DNA of 36,121 nucleotides from Oscillospiraceae bacterium (GTDB taxonomy: Bacteria > Bacillota > Clostridia > Oscillospirales > Oscillospiraceae): NCBI GenBank assembly GCA_902795195.1, contig CADBKF010000018.1, positions 1-36,121 on the forward strand. The letters run 5' to 3'. Position 1 is the stretch's first letter. Every line of letters starts with the position of its first letter. Both the position numbers and the translations under genes were made by a program. Positions 1 to 7,088 of this stretch are shown piece after piece. A model generated the notes under the pieces. That model was not told the DNA's origin and searched no databases. It worked only from the letters and a program-made list of their open reading frames with translations.

Positions 1-60
1 GAACGTATCTTGCTTGAGTCAGGTCTCACACCGTTTGAGATGCGATTCAAAGCAGCCTAA
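1..60 (+). CDS. C-terminal end of an unidentified protein (partial)
   Basis: The reading frame starting at base 1 is open for 19 codons and ends in TAA at 58-60, giving a tail that ends LTPFEMRFKAA. The L-TP-E-R pattern vaguely recalls the C-terminus of IS3-type integrases, but too little is present to assign a family. The neighbouring transposon gene makes a mobile-element origin plausible. Confidence 0.3.
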   Translation, partial: ERILLESGLTPFEMRFKAA

Positions 61-169
61 TGTGCGTTCAGAACTGTCTACTTTTGGGGGTCCATTCCAA
101 GGTATATTCCCCCGTTCAAGAAAGGTCCGAAAAATCGAGGCTACACCTGGGTTTTCCAGGCTCTAAAGC

Positions 170-198
170 GGGAGATTGTCATGTGCGCATAATCTCCC
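170..198. terminator. hairpin downstream of the partial left-end frame
   Basis: GGGAGATT at 170-177 is repeated inverted as AATCTCCC at 191-198 around a 13-base loop. No clear T-run follows, so it may be a weak terminator or simply a hairpin left in mobile-element DNA. Confidence 0.3.
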
Positions 199-239
199 GT
201 GCACCTATCCAGGACATGCATCAGCGTCCCCAAAAAGAG

Positions 240-286
240 AAAAGCCACAGGCCTTCAGAGAGTTCTCTGAGAAACCTGTGGCTTTT
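240..286 (-). terminator. rho-independent terminator after tnpV (possibly bidirectional)
   Basis: AAAAGCCACAGG (240-251) and CCTGTGGCTTTT (275-286) are perfect 12-base inverted arms. An inner TCAGAG/CTCTGA stem extends the hairpin. The leftward strand runs into a T-rich stretch after the stem. It lies about 36 bases past the tnpV stop. Confidence 0.75.
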
Positions 287-322
287 GCTGTTGCGTTGTG
301 CTAAACTGTTGGCAGTGAGTTA

Positions 323-730
323 TCAGGCGAATACGTATTCCCGCAGGACGATTTCTTCCGCACGGTTTTGAATCGAGTTCATCCGGGCCACCCACGCCAT
401 GTGTGCGGTCAGCCGCTCCATCTGCCGGGAGCAGGTCTCGTTGACTTCCCGAAGATGATCCTGCAGTCTCCCGGTTCGGACCAGCTCCGCATACAGCACC
501 GGCCGATGCTCCTTGAGGTACGTCTTGCGCATCAGCCCGTACTTGCCGATCCAACTGCCAATCGTTTCCTTGTCGGCTGCATCGGAAGCTTGGCGGTCCT
601 CCTGCCGCACTTCCTGCTTCGCACTGCATTCGCTTCCGGCCCTCTTTGTCAGCATAATGTCCATGTTCGGAAGATCATAGTCTCCGACTCTGGAATACGT
701 TCCGCCCAACTGCTCATAGATTGATTTCAT
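323..730 (-). CDS. tnpV: TnpV-type transposon-encoded protein
   Basis: A 135-residue protein. It begins MKSIYEQLGGTYSRVGDY and ends in a MNSIQNRAEEIVLREYVFA-like tail, the two hallmark ends of TnpV proteins carried by clostridial mobilizable and conjugative elements. The middle (GKYGLMRKTYLKEHRPVLYAEL) fits the family's conserved core. The ATG at 730 is chosen because GAAAGGAG sits 7 bases upstream; the frame is open further upstream to 868, but that part has no family similarity. The biochemical role of TnpV is not established. It usually sits beside recombinase or mobilization genes, but none is intact here, so this is probably a relic of a larger element. A strong terminator follows. Confidence 0.8.
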   Translation of the reverse strand: MKSIYEQLGGTYSRVGDYDLPNMDIMLTKRAGSECSAKQEVRQEDRQASDAADKETIGSWIGKYGLMRKTYLKEHRPVLYAELVRTGRLQDHLREVNETCSRQMERLTAHMAWVARMNSIQNRAEEIVLREYVFA

Positions 731-1099
731 AACAGCTCCTTTCGTGCCAAATGCTTCCTTACAGCTTGCTCCGTCTTCACGTGTCTTTTGAGTCAAGCGC
801 CAAAGCGCGAAAGCAAGCTGTCCTCCCAGTCGCGAGAATACGTGCTTTCGCACAACCTCCTTTCCCACGACTGTTTCTCATATTTGCCACAAATGAGCCG
901 CCAGCCGTGGTGTAGTTTATGAAGGATAAAACCTTCCTTTATAAACTACACCATGCAAGCAAGATCGTGTGCCAAGGGGCGGGGAGCTTCCCCTCTGGAC
1001 ACCCTACGTAAGAGGAACGCTGTTCCCCTTAAAACCCCTTGCCAACGAAACCAGCAGGTTTCTTTGAATTCTTCCCTATAGAAACGAGAGGATTAGCAC
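731..1099. other. gene-free stretch of mobile-element character
   Basis: No coding sequence with recognisable similarity is seen between the tnpV start and the promoter of the restriction gene. The stretch carries the two dyads near 909-995 and short G/C-rich and A/T-rich patches. The leftward frame upstream of tnpV (731-868) lacks a family match and is treated as non-coding. Confidence 0.5.
909..952. repeat. long perfect inverted repeat, possible oriT/mobilization-site remnant
   Basis: GGTGTAGTTTAT (909-920) and ATAAACTACACC (941-952) are perfect 12-base arms, with an inner GAAGG/CCTTC stem. A second GC-rich dyad, GGGGAGCTTCCCC, lies shortly after at about 980-995. Gene-free DNA with stacked hairpins next to transposon genes is typical of transfer origins of clostridial mobile elements. 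The oriT reading is inference; no relaxase is present. Confidence 0.4.
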
Positions 1100-1128
1100 T
1101 TGCAGCTTGCAGAAAAGAATGGTAAAAT
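1100..1128 (+). promoter_or_regulatory. sigma-A-type promoter of the Mrr-like endonuclease gene
   Basis: TTGCAG at 1100-1105 and TAAAAT at 1123-1128 are separated by exactly 17 bases. The predicted transcription start falls inside the palindrome at 1126-1164, so that dyad is well placed to act as an operator or 5' leader hairpin. Confidence 0.6.
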
Positions 1129-1164
1129 GAAAACAACATGCTGTAGAGAAATGTTGTTTTCATT
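1126..1164. promoter_or_regulatory. 14-bp perfect inverted repeat at the transcription start of the restriction gene
   Basis: AATGAAAACAACAT (1126-1139) and ATGTTGTTTTCATT (1151-1164) are exact inverted copies around 11 bases. It overlaps the -10 box and the probable transcription start, ahead of GGGAGG and the ATG at 1204. It may be a repressor operator or an RNA leader hairpin that dampens expression. Confidence 0.6.
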
Positions 1165-1203
1165 CTTCTGTTATCAACGTCGCGAAATTGGGAGGACTCG
1201 ATT

Positions 1204-2187
1204 ATGGCCGATGAAATCAGAATGTGGGGAATCCACACAAGAGACGATTCTTTGTTTTTGAATGGGAACGTCATTGCAATAGGCTGGCGTGAAATGGGAG
1301 ATCTTTCTGCTTTGGAACCGACGCGAGACGCTTTCCGGGACAAATATGTCGATGTTTATCCCGATTCAAAGAAAGGCAGCATTGGAACCGGGGTTGGAAT
1401 GCTTTATCGCTTTCTTTATGAGATCCAGGTCGGTGATTATATTGTCTTTCCTTCCAAGATTGATCGGATGATCAATATCGGCAAAGTCGAGGGCGACTAT
1501 CAATTTGTTTCGGACGCTGTGGAATATGTTCAGCAACGGAAAATTCGTTGGTTGAAGCATCTGCCGCGCACCGCCTTTTCGCAAGGCGCTTTGTATGAAG
1601 TTGGTTCGGCACTGACTTTGTTTGCAGTAAAGAATTATCCTGATGAATTCCTTCATGCGTTGGAAAAAGGATTCAGGAAAACACCGCAGGAAATTGACGA
1701 AAGCGTTGGGCCAACCGCGGATGATATCATTGAAAGCACCAAGGACTTCGTTCTAAAGGAGATCAGCCGACAACTAAAAGGGTACGACCTTGAGGAATTT
1801 GTCGCAGATCTTCTGCGCGCGATGGGCTATCGCACAACCGTTTCGCCGCGTGGCGGTGACAGCGGAATTGACATTACCGCATACAAGGATGAGCTTCCCC
1901 CGCGCATTCTTGTCCAGGTAAAAAGTCAGGACGGCGACATCAAAGAAGCAACGATCCAGTCTCTGAAAGGTGCTATGCGGGAAGGCGACTACGGCTTGTT
2001 CATCACGCTTTCCAATTACACAAAAAACGCAAAGAAGTACTTGGACAACACACCGATCATACGCGGCATCAACGGAACCGAACTGGTCGAACTTGTTTTG
2101 AAATACTATGATTCCCTGAGCGAACAGTTTCGAAGGATGATTCCGTTGGAGAAGGTTTTTATCCCAGTTTCATCACCGAAACAATAA
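1204..2187 (+). CDS. Mrr-like type IV restriction endonuclease
   Basis: A 327-residue protein in two parts. Residues about 1-150 (with IAIGWREMGDLS near the start and a GDYIVFPSK segment) resemble the PUA-superfamily/EVE-like reader domains found in modification-dependent restriction enzymes. Residues about 195-300 form an Mrr-type PD-(D/E)xK nuclease: an L..FVADLLRAMGY helix, GGDSGIDI with the metal-binding Asp, and LVQVKSQ with the Gln-x-Lys pair. It is predicted to cut DNA carrying modified bases and so defend against modified phage or foreign DNA. GGGAGG lies 7 bases before the ATG. It has its own promoter and terminator and no methyltransferase neighbour, as expected for a type IV enzyme. 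The family is clear; the modification recognised cannot be read from sequence. Confidence 0.85.
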   Translation: MADEIRMWGIHTRDDSLFLNGNVIAIGWREMGDLSALEPTRDAFRDKYVDVYPDSKKGSIGTGVGMLYRFLYEIQVGDYIVFPSKIDRMINIGKVEGDYQFVSDAVEYVQQRKIRWLKHLPRTAFSQGALYEVGSALTLFAVKNYPDEFLHALEKGFRKTPQEIDESVGPTADDIIESTKDFVLKEISRQLKGYDLEEFVADLLRAMGYRTTVSPRGGDSGIDITAYKDELPPRILVQVKSQDGDIKEATIQSLKGAMREGDYGLFITLSNYTKNAKKYLDNTPIIRGINGTELVELVLKYYDSLSEQFRRMIPLEKVFIPVSSPKQ

Positions 2188-2238
2188 CGATATCTTCGCT
2201 TATAAGTCATCAAGATTCAAGCCCGGACAGTAGAGCAA

Positions 2239-2278
2239 ATCAGCGCCGTACCGACAACATCGTCGATACGGCGCTGAT
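2239..2278 (+). terminator. terminator hairpin of the restriction gene, followed by an AT dinucleotide run
   Basis: ATCAGCGCCGTA (2239-2250) and TACGGCGCTGAT (2267-2278) are perfect inverted arms, with an inner CGAC/GTCG pair. The stem is followed by about 19 bases of alternating AT (2277-2295), rather than a T-run, up to the IS end. Confidence 0.65.
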
Positions 2279-2295
2279 ATATATATATATATATA
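2277..2295. repeat. AT dinucleotide microsatellite
   Basis: Alternating A and T for 19 bases, directly between the terminator stem and the presumed IS terminal repeat. It probably provided a TA-rich insertion target. Confidence 0.8.
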
Positions 2296-2815
2296 GGCAA
2301 CACCGCACAACTCGAAAGAATTAAGCGGGCGCTGCCCGAATGAATGATTTGCTGTGGAAAACTTTTCACTTTCATTTCACGCAGCGCACCGAATCAAGCC
2401 GCCAGGCAAGGCCTGTCAGCCAGAATCAGATTCGCCAGCGCGAACATAATTTTGAATTTGGCGGTCTGTTTTCGCAGGCCTCGGTATCGGGTCTTCTTGA
2501 ATTTCAATAGACCCTTCACCACGCCGAAGACGTGCTCTACCTTGCCGCGGACGGACGATTTTGCGTGCTCTCGTTTTTTTGCCTTGTACTGGCTACTCTT
2601 GCTCAGCTTCTTAAGCTGACTCGGACGACGGTTGATCTGGTAACGGATCTTCTTTCCCTTGTTGTTGCGAACGATTGCATCTTCCCGCTTCTCAGCGCCG
2701 ACATAGCCGCTGTCGCCGTTTACGGTTTCTTCCTCTCCGTGCAGCAGCTCCGGCGTCATGCTCACATCGTGGACGTTTGCGCCGGTTGCTTTGACCGTAT
2801 GAACAAGACCACTGT
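2296..2815 (-). mobile_element. truncated IS5-type insertion sequence (3' part only)
   Basis: The left boundary begins GGCAACACCGCACAA at 2296, which resembles the terminal inverted repeat of IS5-group elements and abuts the TA run. The right boundary is a fusion point near 2815, where transposase-like sequence stops and rhamnosidase-like sequence begins. The 5' half of the element, including its other end, is missing, so it cannot transpose on its own. Confidence 0.65.
2394..2815 (-). pseudogene. IS5-family transposase, C-terminal fragment
   Basis: The leftward frame starts mid-protein at about 2815 with SGLVHTVKATGANVHDVSM, followed by GDSGYVGAEKRED (the second catalytic Asp region) and a basic tail with VEHVFGVVKGLLKFKKTRYRG carrying the DDE-type Glu/Arg/Lys motif. 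It ends at 2394. About 140 residues are present of the 300 or more usual for the family; the N-terminal part with the first catalytic Asp is absent. A GTG near 2765 could act as a start, but no ribosome binding site or complete catalytic domain supports a functional protein. Confidence 0.8.
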
Positions 2816-3310
2816 CCCGGTCTGCGTGTCCACCGTGAGATTGCCGTTCGGGGAGAAATACTCGTCCAGCAGCGCCTGGCGGATCTCCTCCACCAGCGCC
2901 TGATAGCGTGCAGCGTCCGCCGCTTCGCCCAGCACCTGGGCGGCCCTGGCGGTCAGCTCCAGCCGGGCTGCCAGCAGAAAGCGGGTGCCCCAGGTGGCCC
3001 GGTTGCCGCCGTCAAAGCCCAGGCGGCCTCGATACCAGCCGCTGCCCAGCCAGACCTCCAGCCGGTTGTCTGCCCGGAGCAGCCCGGTTACATCGTAGCT
3101 CTGGGTACGCAGGTAGGCGTCGTAGTCGTTAAAGCCGGGGGTCAGATCGTCCGCGCCGACGCGGTTCCCGTTGAGAAACGCCCGGTACAGCCCGAGACCC
3201 GTGATGGTCAGCGTAGCGCGCGCAGCTCTGGGCTGAAAAGTCTTTCCACAGACGCGGACACTCCAGCTCCTTTGACGGAGTGATAAATTGCAGTTCCATA
3301 CAGTTCCCAC
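2816..3310 (-). pseudogene. alpha-L-rhamnosidase (GH78) remnant, internally deleted and truncated
   Basis: It starts with a GTG at 3310, three bases after the GH43 stop, so it was once co-transcribed with it. Residues about 30-119 match the GH78 N-terminal beta-sandwich domain (LTITGLGLYRAFLNGNRVG, then SYDVTGLL and GSGWYRG). The sequence then jumps directly to a segment typical of the late catalytic domain (AAQVLGEAADAARYQALVEEIR, then EYFSPNG and DTQTG). About 400 residues, including the catalytic Asp/Glu block, are missing at a scar near 2950. The 3' end is replaced by the IS5 fragment near 2815. It cannot be active. The domain order fits an internal deletion plus an insertion-associated truncation. 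Confidence 0.75.
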
Positions 3311-3313
3311 TCT

Positions 3314-4192
3314 CTATACGCGCAGCTGCAGCCCGTCTGCGCCAAGCTCCGCCGGCAGAAAGATCGGATGCTCTTTGAAGTGCTCGTTGGGATAGTGCAG
3401 GGTGAACAGCGGCTGATTTTGGTTGTCAAAAAACAGCATCCCGTGACCGCCGTCGGCGGGATAGACCGGAACGGGCACCTGCCGCCAGGGACCGCGGACG
3501 GACCCGGAATCCGAGATCGCCAGGCCCACGGCGTAGCCATGCTCAGACCAGCTCGACCAGCTCATCCCCAGCTTGCCGCCGGGCAGTCGGAGGACGCAGG
3601 GCCCGTCGCTGAGATAGACATCACCGTCCAGGCCGAATTCCGCTTTGGCAAAGGGAACCGGACGGGACCAGGGCGCCTCCGCGGCGGAGAACAGGGTCAG
3701 GGGCTCCCCGGCCGGCGCGGTGAGCTCCCCGGAGAGCGGCAGCGCGCACAGGTCCCCCTTGGGATCGTCCTCGAACGAGTGAGAGAACAGCAGCCACGGA
3801 GTGCCGTCCTCCACCCACAGCGTCCCGTCGATGCAGGACCAGCTCTCCGGGGTCAGGCGGGCGCCGATGGGAATGAAGGGCCCGGTGGGGGAATCGGACC
3901 AAAGCGCGTAAATGCCGTTTTTCCGGTCCGCCGCGCCGAGGGTGGTGATCAGATAGAACCCGCCGTTCCAGGCGTAGCACTCCGGCGCCCAATAGCAGCG
4001 GTCTGCCCAGAAGCCCTCGGGCCTGCGGAAGATCTCAATCGGGCCCTCCCAGGTCTCCAGATCCTCACTCACATAGCAATCAAAGCCGTTTGCCGGCCCC
4101 CAGCAGGTGGCGCTGCGGGTGCCATAAAGGTAGTATTTTCCCCCATGGCATAAAACGAAGGGGTCCCGGATGTTGATCTCATGTTGTTTCAT
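3314..4192 (-). CDS. glycoside hydrolase family 43 protein
   Basis: A 292-residue, probably cytoplasmic protein with no signal peptide, about the length of a single five-bladed beta-propeller. Diagnostic pieces are RDPFVLCHGGKYYLYGT (general base Asp10), CYWAPECYAWNGGFYL (a conserved blade motif), SCIDGTLWVEDG (Asp122, the pKa modulator position) and GGHGMLFF with His250. At the usual general-acid position the motif reads SDGP with Asp196, not EGP; this appears characteristic of a GH43 subgroup rather than a defect. Family members remove arabinose, xylose or galactose residues from plant glycans; the exact sugar cannot be read. The start ATG follows GAGGAAC. The gene overlaps the end of the upstream AraC gene by 14 bases, so the two are co-transcribed. 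Confidence 0.8.
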   Translation of the reverse strand: MKQHEINIRDPFVLCHGGKYYLYGTRSATCWGPANGFDCYVSEDLETWEGPIEIFRRPEGFWADRCYWAPECYAWNGGFYLITTLGAADRKNGIYALWSDSPTGPFIPIGARLTPESWSCIDGTLWVEDGTPWLLFSHSFEDDPKGDLCALPLSGELTAPAGEPLTLFSAAEAPWSRPVPFAKAEFGLDGDVYLSDGPCVLRLPGGKLGMSWSSWSEHGYAVGLAISDSGSVRGPWRQVPVPVYPADGGHGMLFFDNQNQPLFTLHYPNEHFKEHPIFLPAELGADGLQLRV

Positions 4193-5321
4193 GTTCCTCG
4201 TCCGCCTTTCTGTTTGATTTTGGGTTGTTTGCCACCCGGAACTCCCGCGGCGGCATGCCGAAGGTCCTGCGGAAGGTCCGGGTAAAGTGGTCTACTGACT
4301 CGTAGCCTACGCTCTCGCTGATCTCGCTGATCTTCAGATCGGTGTTCAAAAGCAGGTCCCTGGCGCGGGTCATTTTCACCTGCCGGAGCACGTCGGTGAA
4401 GCTTTGGCCCATATTCTGCCGGATCAGCTTGCTGAGATAGGCCTGGCTGAAATAAAAGGTCTCGGACAGGGAGGCCAGCGTCACGCTACGGTAGTTCTGC
4501 TGGATATACTGCAGGATCGTGGAAAAGTTGATGCGCTGCCTGGAGTAGCCGTCGTAGGAGCGCAGCGTCACATTGGTGGCGCTGGCCCGCAGCGCCTGGG
4601 CGACGAACACCGTCAGAAGCCCAATGGCGCACTCGTTGGCGTACTCGTCTGTCAGGTTGGTTTCATAGACCAGCCGGTGCATGATGTGAAACAGCGACGT
4701 GTCGTTCCCGGTATCGAGCAGAACGTAGTTGGGATTGCCCTGATCGTGCAGGCACTTCCGGAAAAAGAGGCTCACCAGATCCTGGCCGGAGAGCAGGCCG
4801 CTGAACAGAGAGTCGAAGGTGCTTTTTCGCACGATGATGCCGACCGCCAGGCAGTCCGGTTTCGGCGCCGCCTCGTGCCAGGCAAAGTTGGAGGTGATGC
4901 AGAGGTTCCCCTCCCGCAGCGCGATCCGCTCGCCCTCAAAGTAGAACATACAGCCGCCCCGGACGATATAGGTCATCTCAAAATAGTTGTGGTAGTGCAG
5001 CTCCCTGCCGGAGTAGGGCATGTGCTGAAAGGTAAACACATCCTTGCCCTGGGGAAAGAAGTCCTCCTCCTCTCTGGGGAAGACTCCGCGGTTGGAATCC
5101 ATCAGGCTTCCGGCGCGGACCGGCATTGCCTGGAGGAAATCGCGGAAGCGCTCCGTGCTCACGCCGGCCTCAAAAGGCGGAATCGGAGCGCTTTCACCTT
5201 TGAGCAGACCGGCTGAGAGCATCCGGCGCAGTGCCTCCGGGACCGGAAGATCCCGCCCCTCGGTTTGGGAATATGACAAAATATAGTTGTATAGTTCCCC
5301 GATGGTTGTGTAGAGTTCCAC
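4179..5321 (-). CDS. AraC-family transcriptional regulator with N-terminal cupin sensor
   Basis: About 380 residues. The central part (HMPYSGRELHYHNYFEM then GGCMFYFEGERIALREGNLC) is a cupin/AraC ligand-binding fold. The C-terminal third is a two-HTH AraC domain (LASLSETFYFSQAYLSKLIRQ and ISEISESVGYESVDHFTRTFR, ending FGMPPREF). GTG at 5321 is preferred because AGGAAAGGG (5332-5340) lies 10 bases upstream and the promoter at 5374-5403 then leaves a normal leader. The in-frame ATG at 5354 would have almost no leader and no Shine-Dalgarno. It is divergent from the sugar ABC operon and co-transcribed with the GH43, so it most likely senses a sugar released from the target glycan and controls both arms of the locus. 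Confidence 0.85.
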   Translation of the reverse strand: MELYTTIGELYNYILSYSQTEGRDLPVPEALRRMLSAGLLKGESAPIPPFEAGVSTERFRDFLQAMPVRAGSLMDSNRGVFPREEEDFFPQGKDVFTFQHMPYSGRELHYHNYFEMTYIVRGGCMFYFEGERIALREGNLCITSNFAWHEAAPKPDCLAVGIIVRKSTFDSLFSGLLSGQDLVSLFFRKCLHDQGNPNYVLLDTGNDTSLFHIMHRLVYETNLTDEYANECAIGLLTVFVAQALRASATNVTLRSYDGYSRQRINFSTILQYIQQNYRSVTLASLSETFYFSQAYLSKLIRQNMGQSFTDVLRQVKMTRARDLLLNTDLKISEISESVGYESVDHFTRTFRRTFGMPPREFRVANNPKSNRKADEEHETT

Positions 5322-5373
5322 AAATATCAAGCCCTTTCCTGCGCGCTGTGTCATATCGGTGCGATACGAATTG

Positions 5374-5403
5374 AGTATATATGATTTCGGTGTCCTCCGT
5401 CAA
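5374..5403 (-). promoter_or_regulatory. promoter of the AraC-GH43 transcript
   Basis: Read leftward, TTGACG (5398-5403) and TATACT (5374-5379) are separated by 18 bases. The predicted transcription start is about 45 bases upstream of the preferred GTG at 5321. Confidence 0.6.
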
Positions 5404-5455
5404 TGCGACAAAAAAACTGAACAAAAAAAGTCGGAAAAACAACATGATCCTGCGG

Positions 5456-5484
5456 TGTACAGTCCAGATTCGCTTTGCTATAAT
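5456..5484 (+). promoter_or_regulatory. promoter of the sugar ABC operon
   Basis: TATAAT at 5479-5484 is a perfect -10 box. TGTACA at 5456-5461, 17 bases upstream, is an imperfect -35, as expected for a promoter that needs an activator such as the divergent AraC protein. The ABC start codon is at 5570. Confidence 0.6.
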
Positions 5485-5569
5485 ATTTTCGTTAGTTTCA
5501 GACAAAAAATCGGCGGCAAGCATGCCGCACACTGGTAAAATTCACAAGACGAACGCAGGGGGGATCGCC

Positions 5570-7075
5570 ATGCAAGAGGATAAGCTGATCGTCGAGACCC
5601 GACAGCTTTGCAAAAACTTCGGCCCCACGGTGGCGCTGAACAATGTGAGCATCAAGATCTACCGTGGACAGATCACCGGACTGATCGGAGAAAACGGCTC
5701 CGGCAAGTCCACCATCACCTCGATCCTGTCCGGGATGCAGCCGCCCACCAGCGGCGAGATGTTCTTCAAGGGAAAGCCGCACCATCCGGCCTCCATGATC
5801 GAAGGCGCGGAGCTGGGCATCGGCATGATCGTGCAGGAGCAGGGCACCGTGCCGGGCATCTCCATCGCGGAGAACATCTTCCTGGGCGAGGAGAAGAAAT
5901 TCGGCAAGCTGTTCATCAACCGCTCCGCGATGATCAAGGAGGCGCAGAAGGCCCTCGACGCCATCGGCTTTACCGGGGTGGACGCCTCGGCGCCGATCGA
6001 ATCGCTCAATATGCAGGACCGCAAGCTGGTGGAGATCGCCAAGACGGTCTACGCCAATCCCGAGGTCCTGGTGGTGGACGAGACCACCACGGCACTGAGC
6101 CAGAAGGGCCGCGAGATCATCTACGGGATCATGCGCAAAATGCGCGACGAGGACAAGGCGGTCATCTTCATCTCCCACGATCTCGAGGAGCTGATGGAGA
6201 CCTGCGACACCCTCACCGTCCTGCGCGACGGCGTGCTCATCACCACACTGAGCAAGGAGGAGATGAACGAGGACGTCATCAAGCGCTGCATGGTCGGCCG
6301 CGAAATGACCGGCGACTACTACCGCGCCGACTTCTCCGAACCGATCAGCGACGAGGTCGTGCTCCGGATGAAGGACGTCACCACCGCCTTCGGCATGCTG
6401 ATGAACTTCTCGATGGAGCTGCACAAGGGCGAGATCCTCGGCATCGGCGGACTGAGCCACTGCGGCATGCATGAGCTGGGCAAGGCCCTGTTCGGAGAGA
6501 TGAAGCTTCTTGAGGGCGAGGTATTGGACCTGCGTTACAACGAGCCGATCAGCAGTCCGAAGCAGGCGCTCAAGCGGGGCTACGGCTACGTCTCCAAGGA
6601 CCGTGACAAGGAGGCCCTGGTGCTCACCGCCTCCATCGCGGACAACATCCTCGCCGCCGGCTTCGACAAGATCCAGAGGGGCCCCTTCCTGCTGCCTTCG
6701 GATACGAAAAAATACATCAACGGTCTGATCAGGGACCTCTCCATCAAATGCGCCTCCCCGAAGCAGGACGTGCAGTACCTCTCCGGCGGCAACAAGCAGA
6801 AGGTGGTGTTCGGCAAATGGGTCGGCCGGGGCTGCGACATTCTGGTGCTCGACTGTCCCACCCGCGGCGTCGACATCGGCGTCAAGGCCGCTATGTACCA
6901 GCTCATCGACAAAATGCGCCGCGAGGGCAAGAGCATCGTCATGATCTCAGAGGAGCTGACGGAGCTCATCGGAATGTGCGACCGGCTTCTGGTTTTGAAG
7001 GACGGCCAGCTGGCGGGCGAGTTCACCCATGCCGGCGGCATGAACGAAAACCAGATCATTGACGTGATGATTTGA
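5570..7075 (+). CDS. sugar ABC transporter ATP-binding protein (RbsA/MglA type, two ATPase domains)
   Basis: A 501-residue fused double ATPase that powers monosaccharide import. Domain 1 has Walker A GENGSGKST (40-48), Walker B VLVVDETTTAL with catalytic Glu171, and a degenerate signature, LNMQDRK, at 146-152. Domain 2 has a degenerate P-loop region (GGLSHCGMHEL, 293-303, without the usual Lys), a consensus signature LSGGNKQK (404-411), and VLDCPTRGVDIG, where the catalytic Glu is Cys429. This asymmetry (one good P-loop site paired with the partner's good signature) is typical of the RbsA family. The ATG at 5570 follows a GGGGGGAT ribosome binding site; the open frame upstream to 5381 crosses the promoter and is non-coding. 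It is the first gene of the operon with two permeases and a binding lipoprotein. Confidence 0.9.
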   Translation: MQEDKLIVETRQLCKNFGPTVALNNVSIKIYRGQITGLIGENGSGKSTITSILSGMQPPTSGEMFFKGKPHHPASMIEGAELGIGMIVQEQGTVPGISIAENIFLGEEKKFGKLFINRSAMIKEAQKALDAIGFTGVDASAPIESLNMQDRKLVEIAKTVYANPEVLVVDETTTALSQKGREIIYGIMRKMRDEDKAVIFISHDLEELMETCDTLTVLRDGVLITTLSKEEMNEDVIKRCMVGREMTGDYYRADFSEPISDEVVLRMKDVTTAFGMLMNFSMELHKGEILGIGGLSHCGMHELGKALFGEMKLLEGEVLDLRYNEPISSPKQALKRGYGYVSKDRDKEALVLTASIADNILAAGFDKIQRGPFLLPSDTKKYINGLIRDLSIKCASPKQDVQYLSGGNKQKVVFGKWVGRGCDILVLDCPTRGVDIGVKAAMYQLIDKMRREGKSIVMISEELTELIGMCDRLLVLKDGQLAGEFTHAGGMNENQIIDVMI

Positions 7076-7088
7076 GGGAGGCAGCAAA

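Noticed and set aside
1029-1343. Leftward small ORF overlapping the start of the restriction gene
   Set aside because: It covers the promoter and dyad of the opposite gene, has no ribosome binding site and no family similarity.
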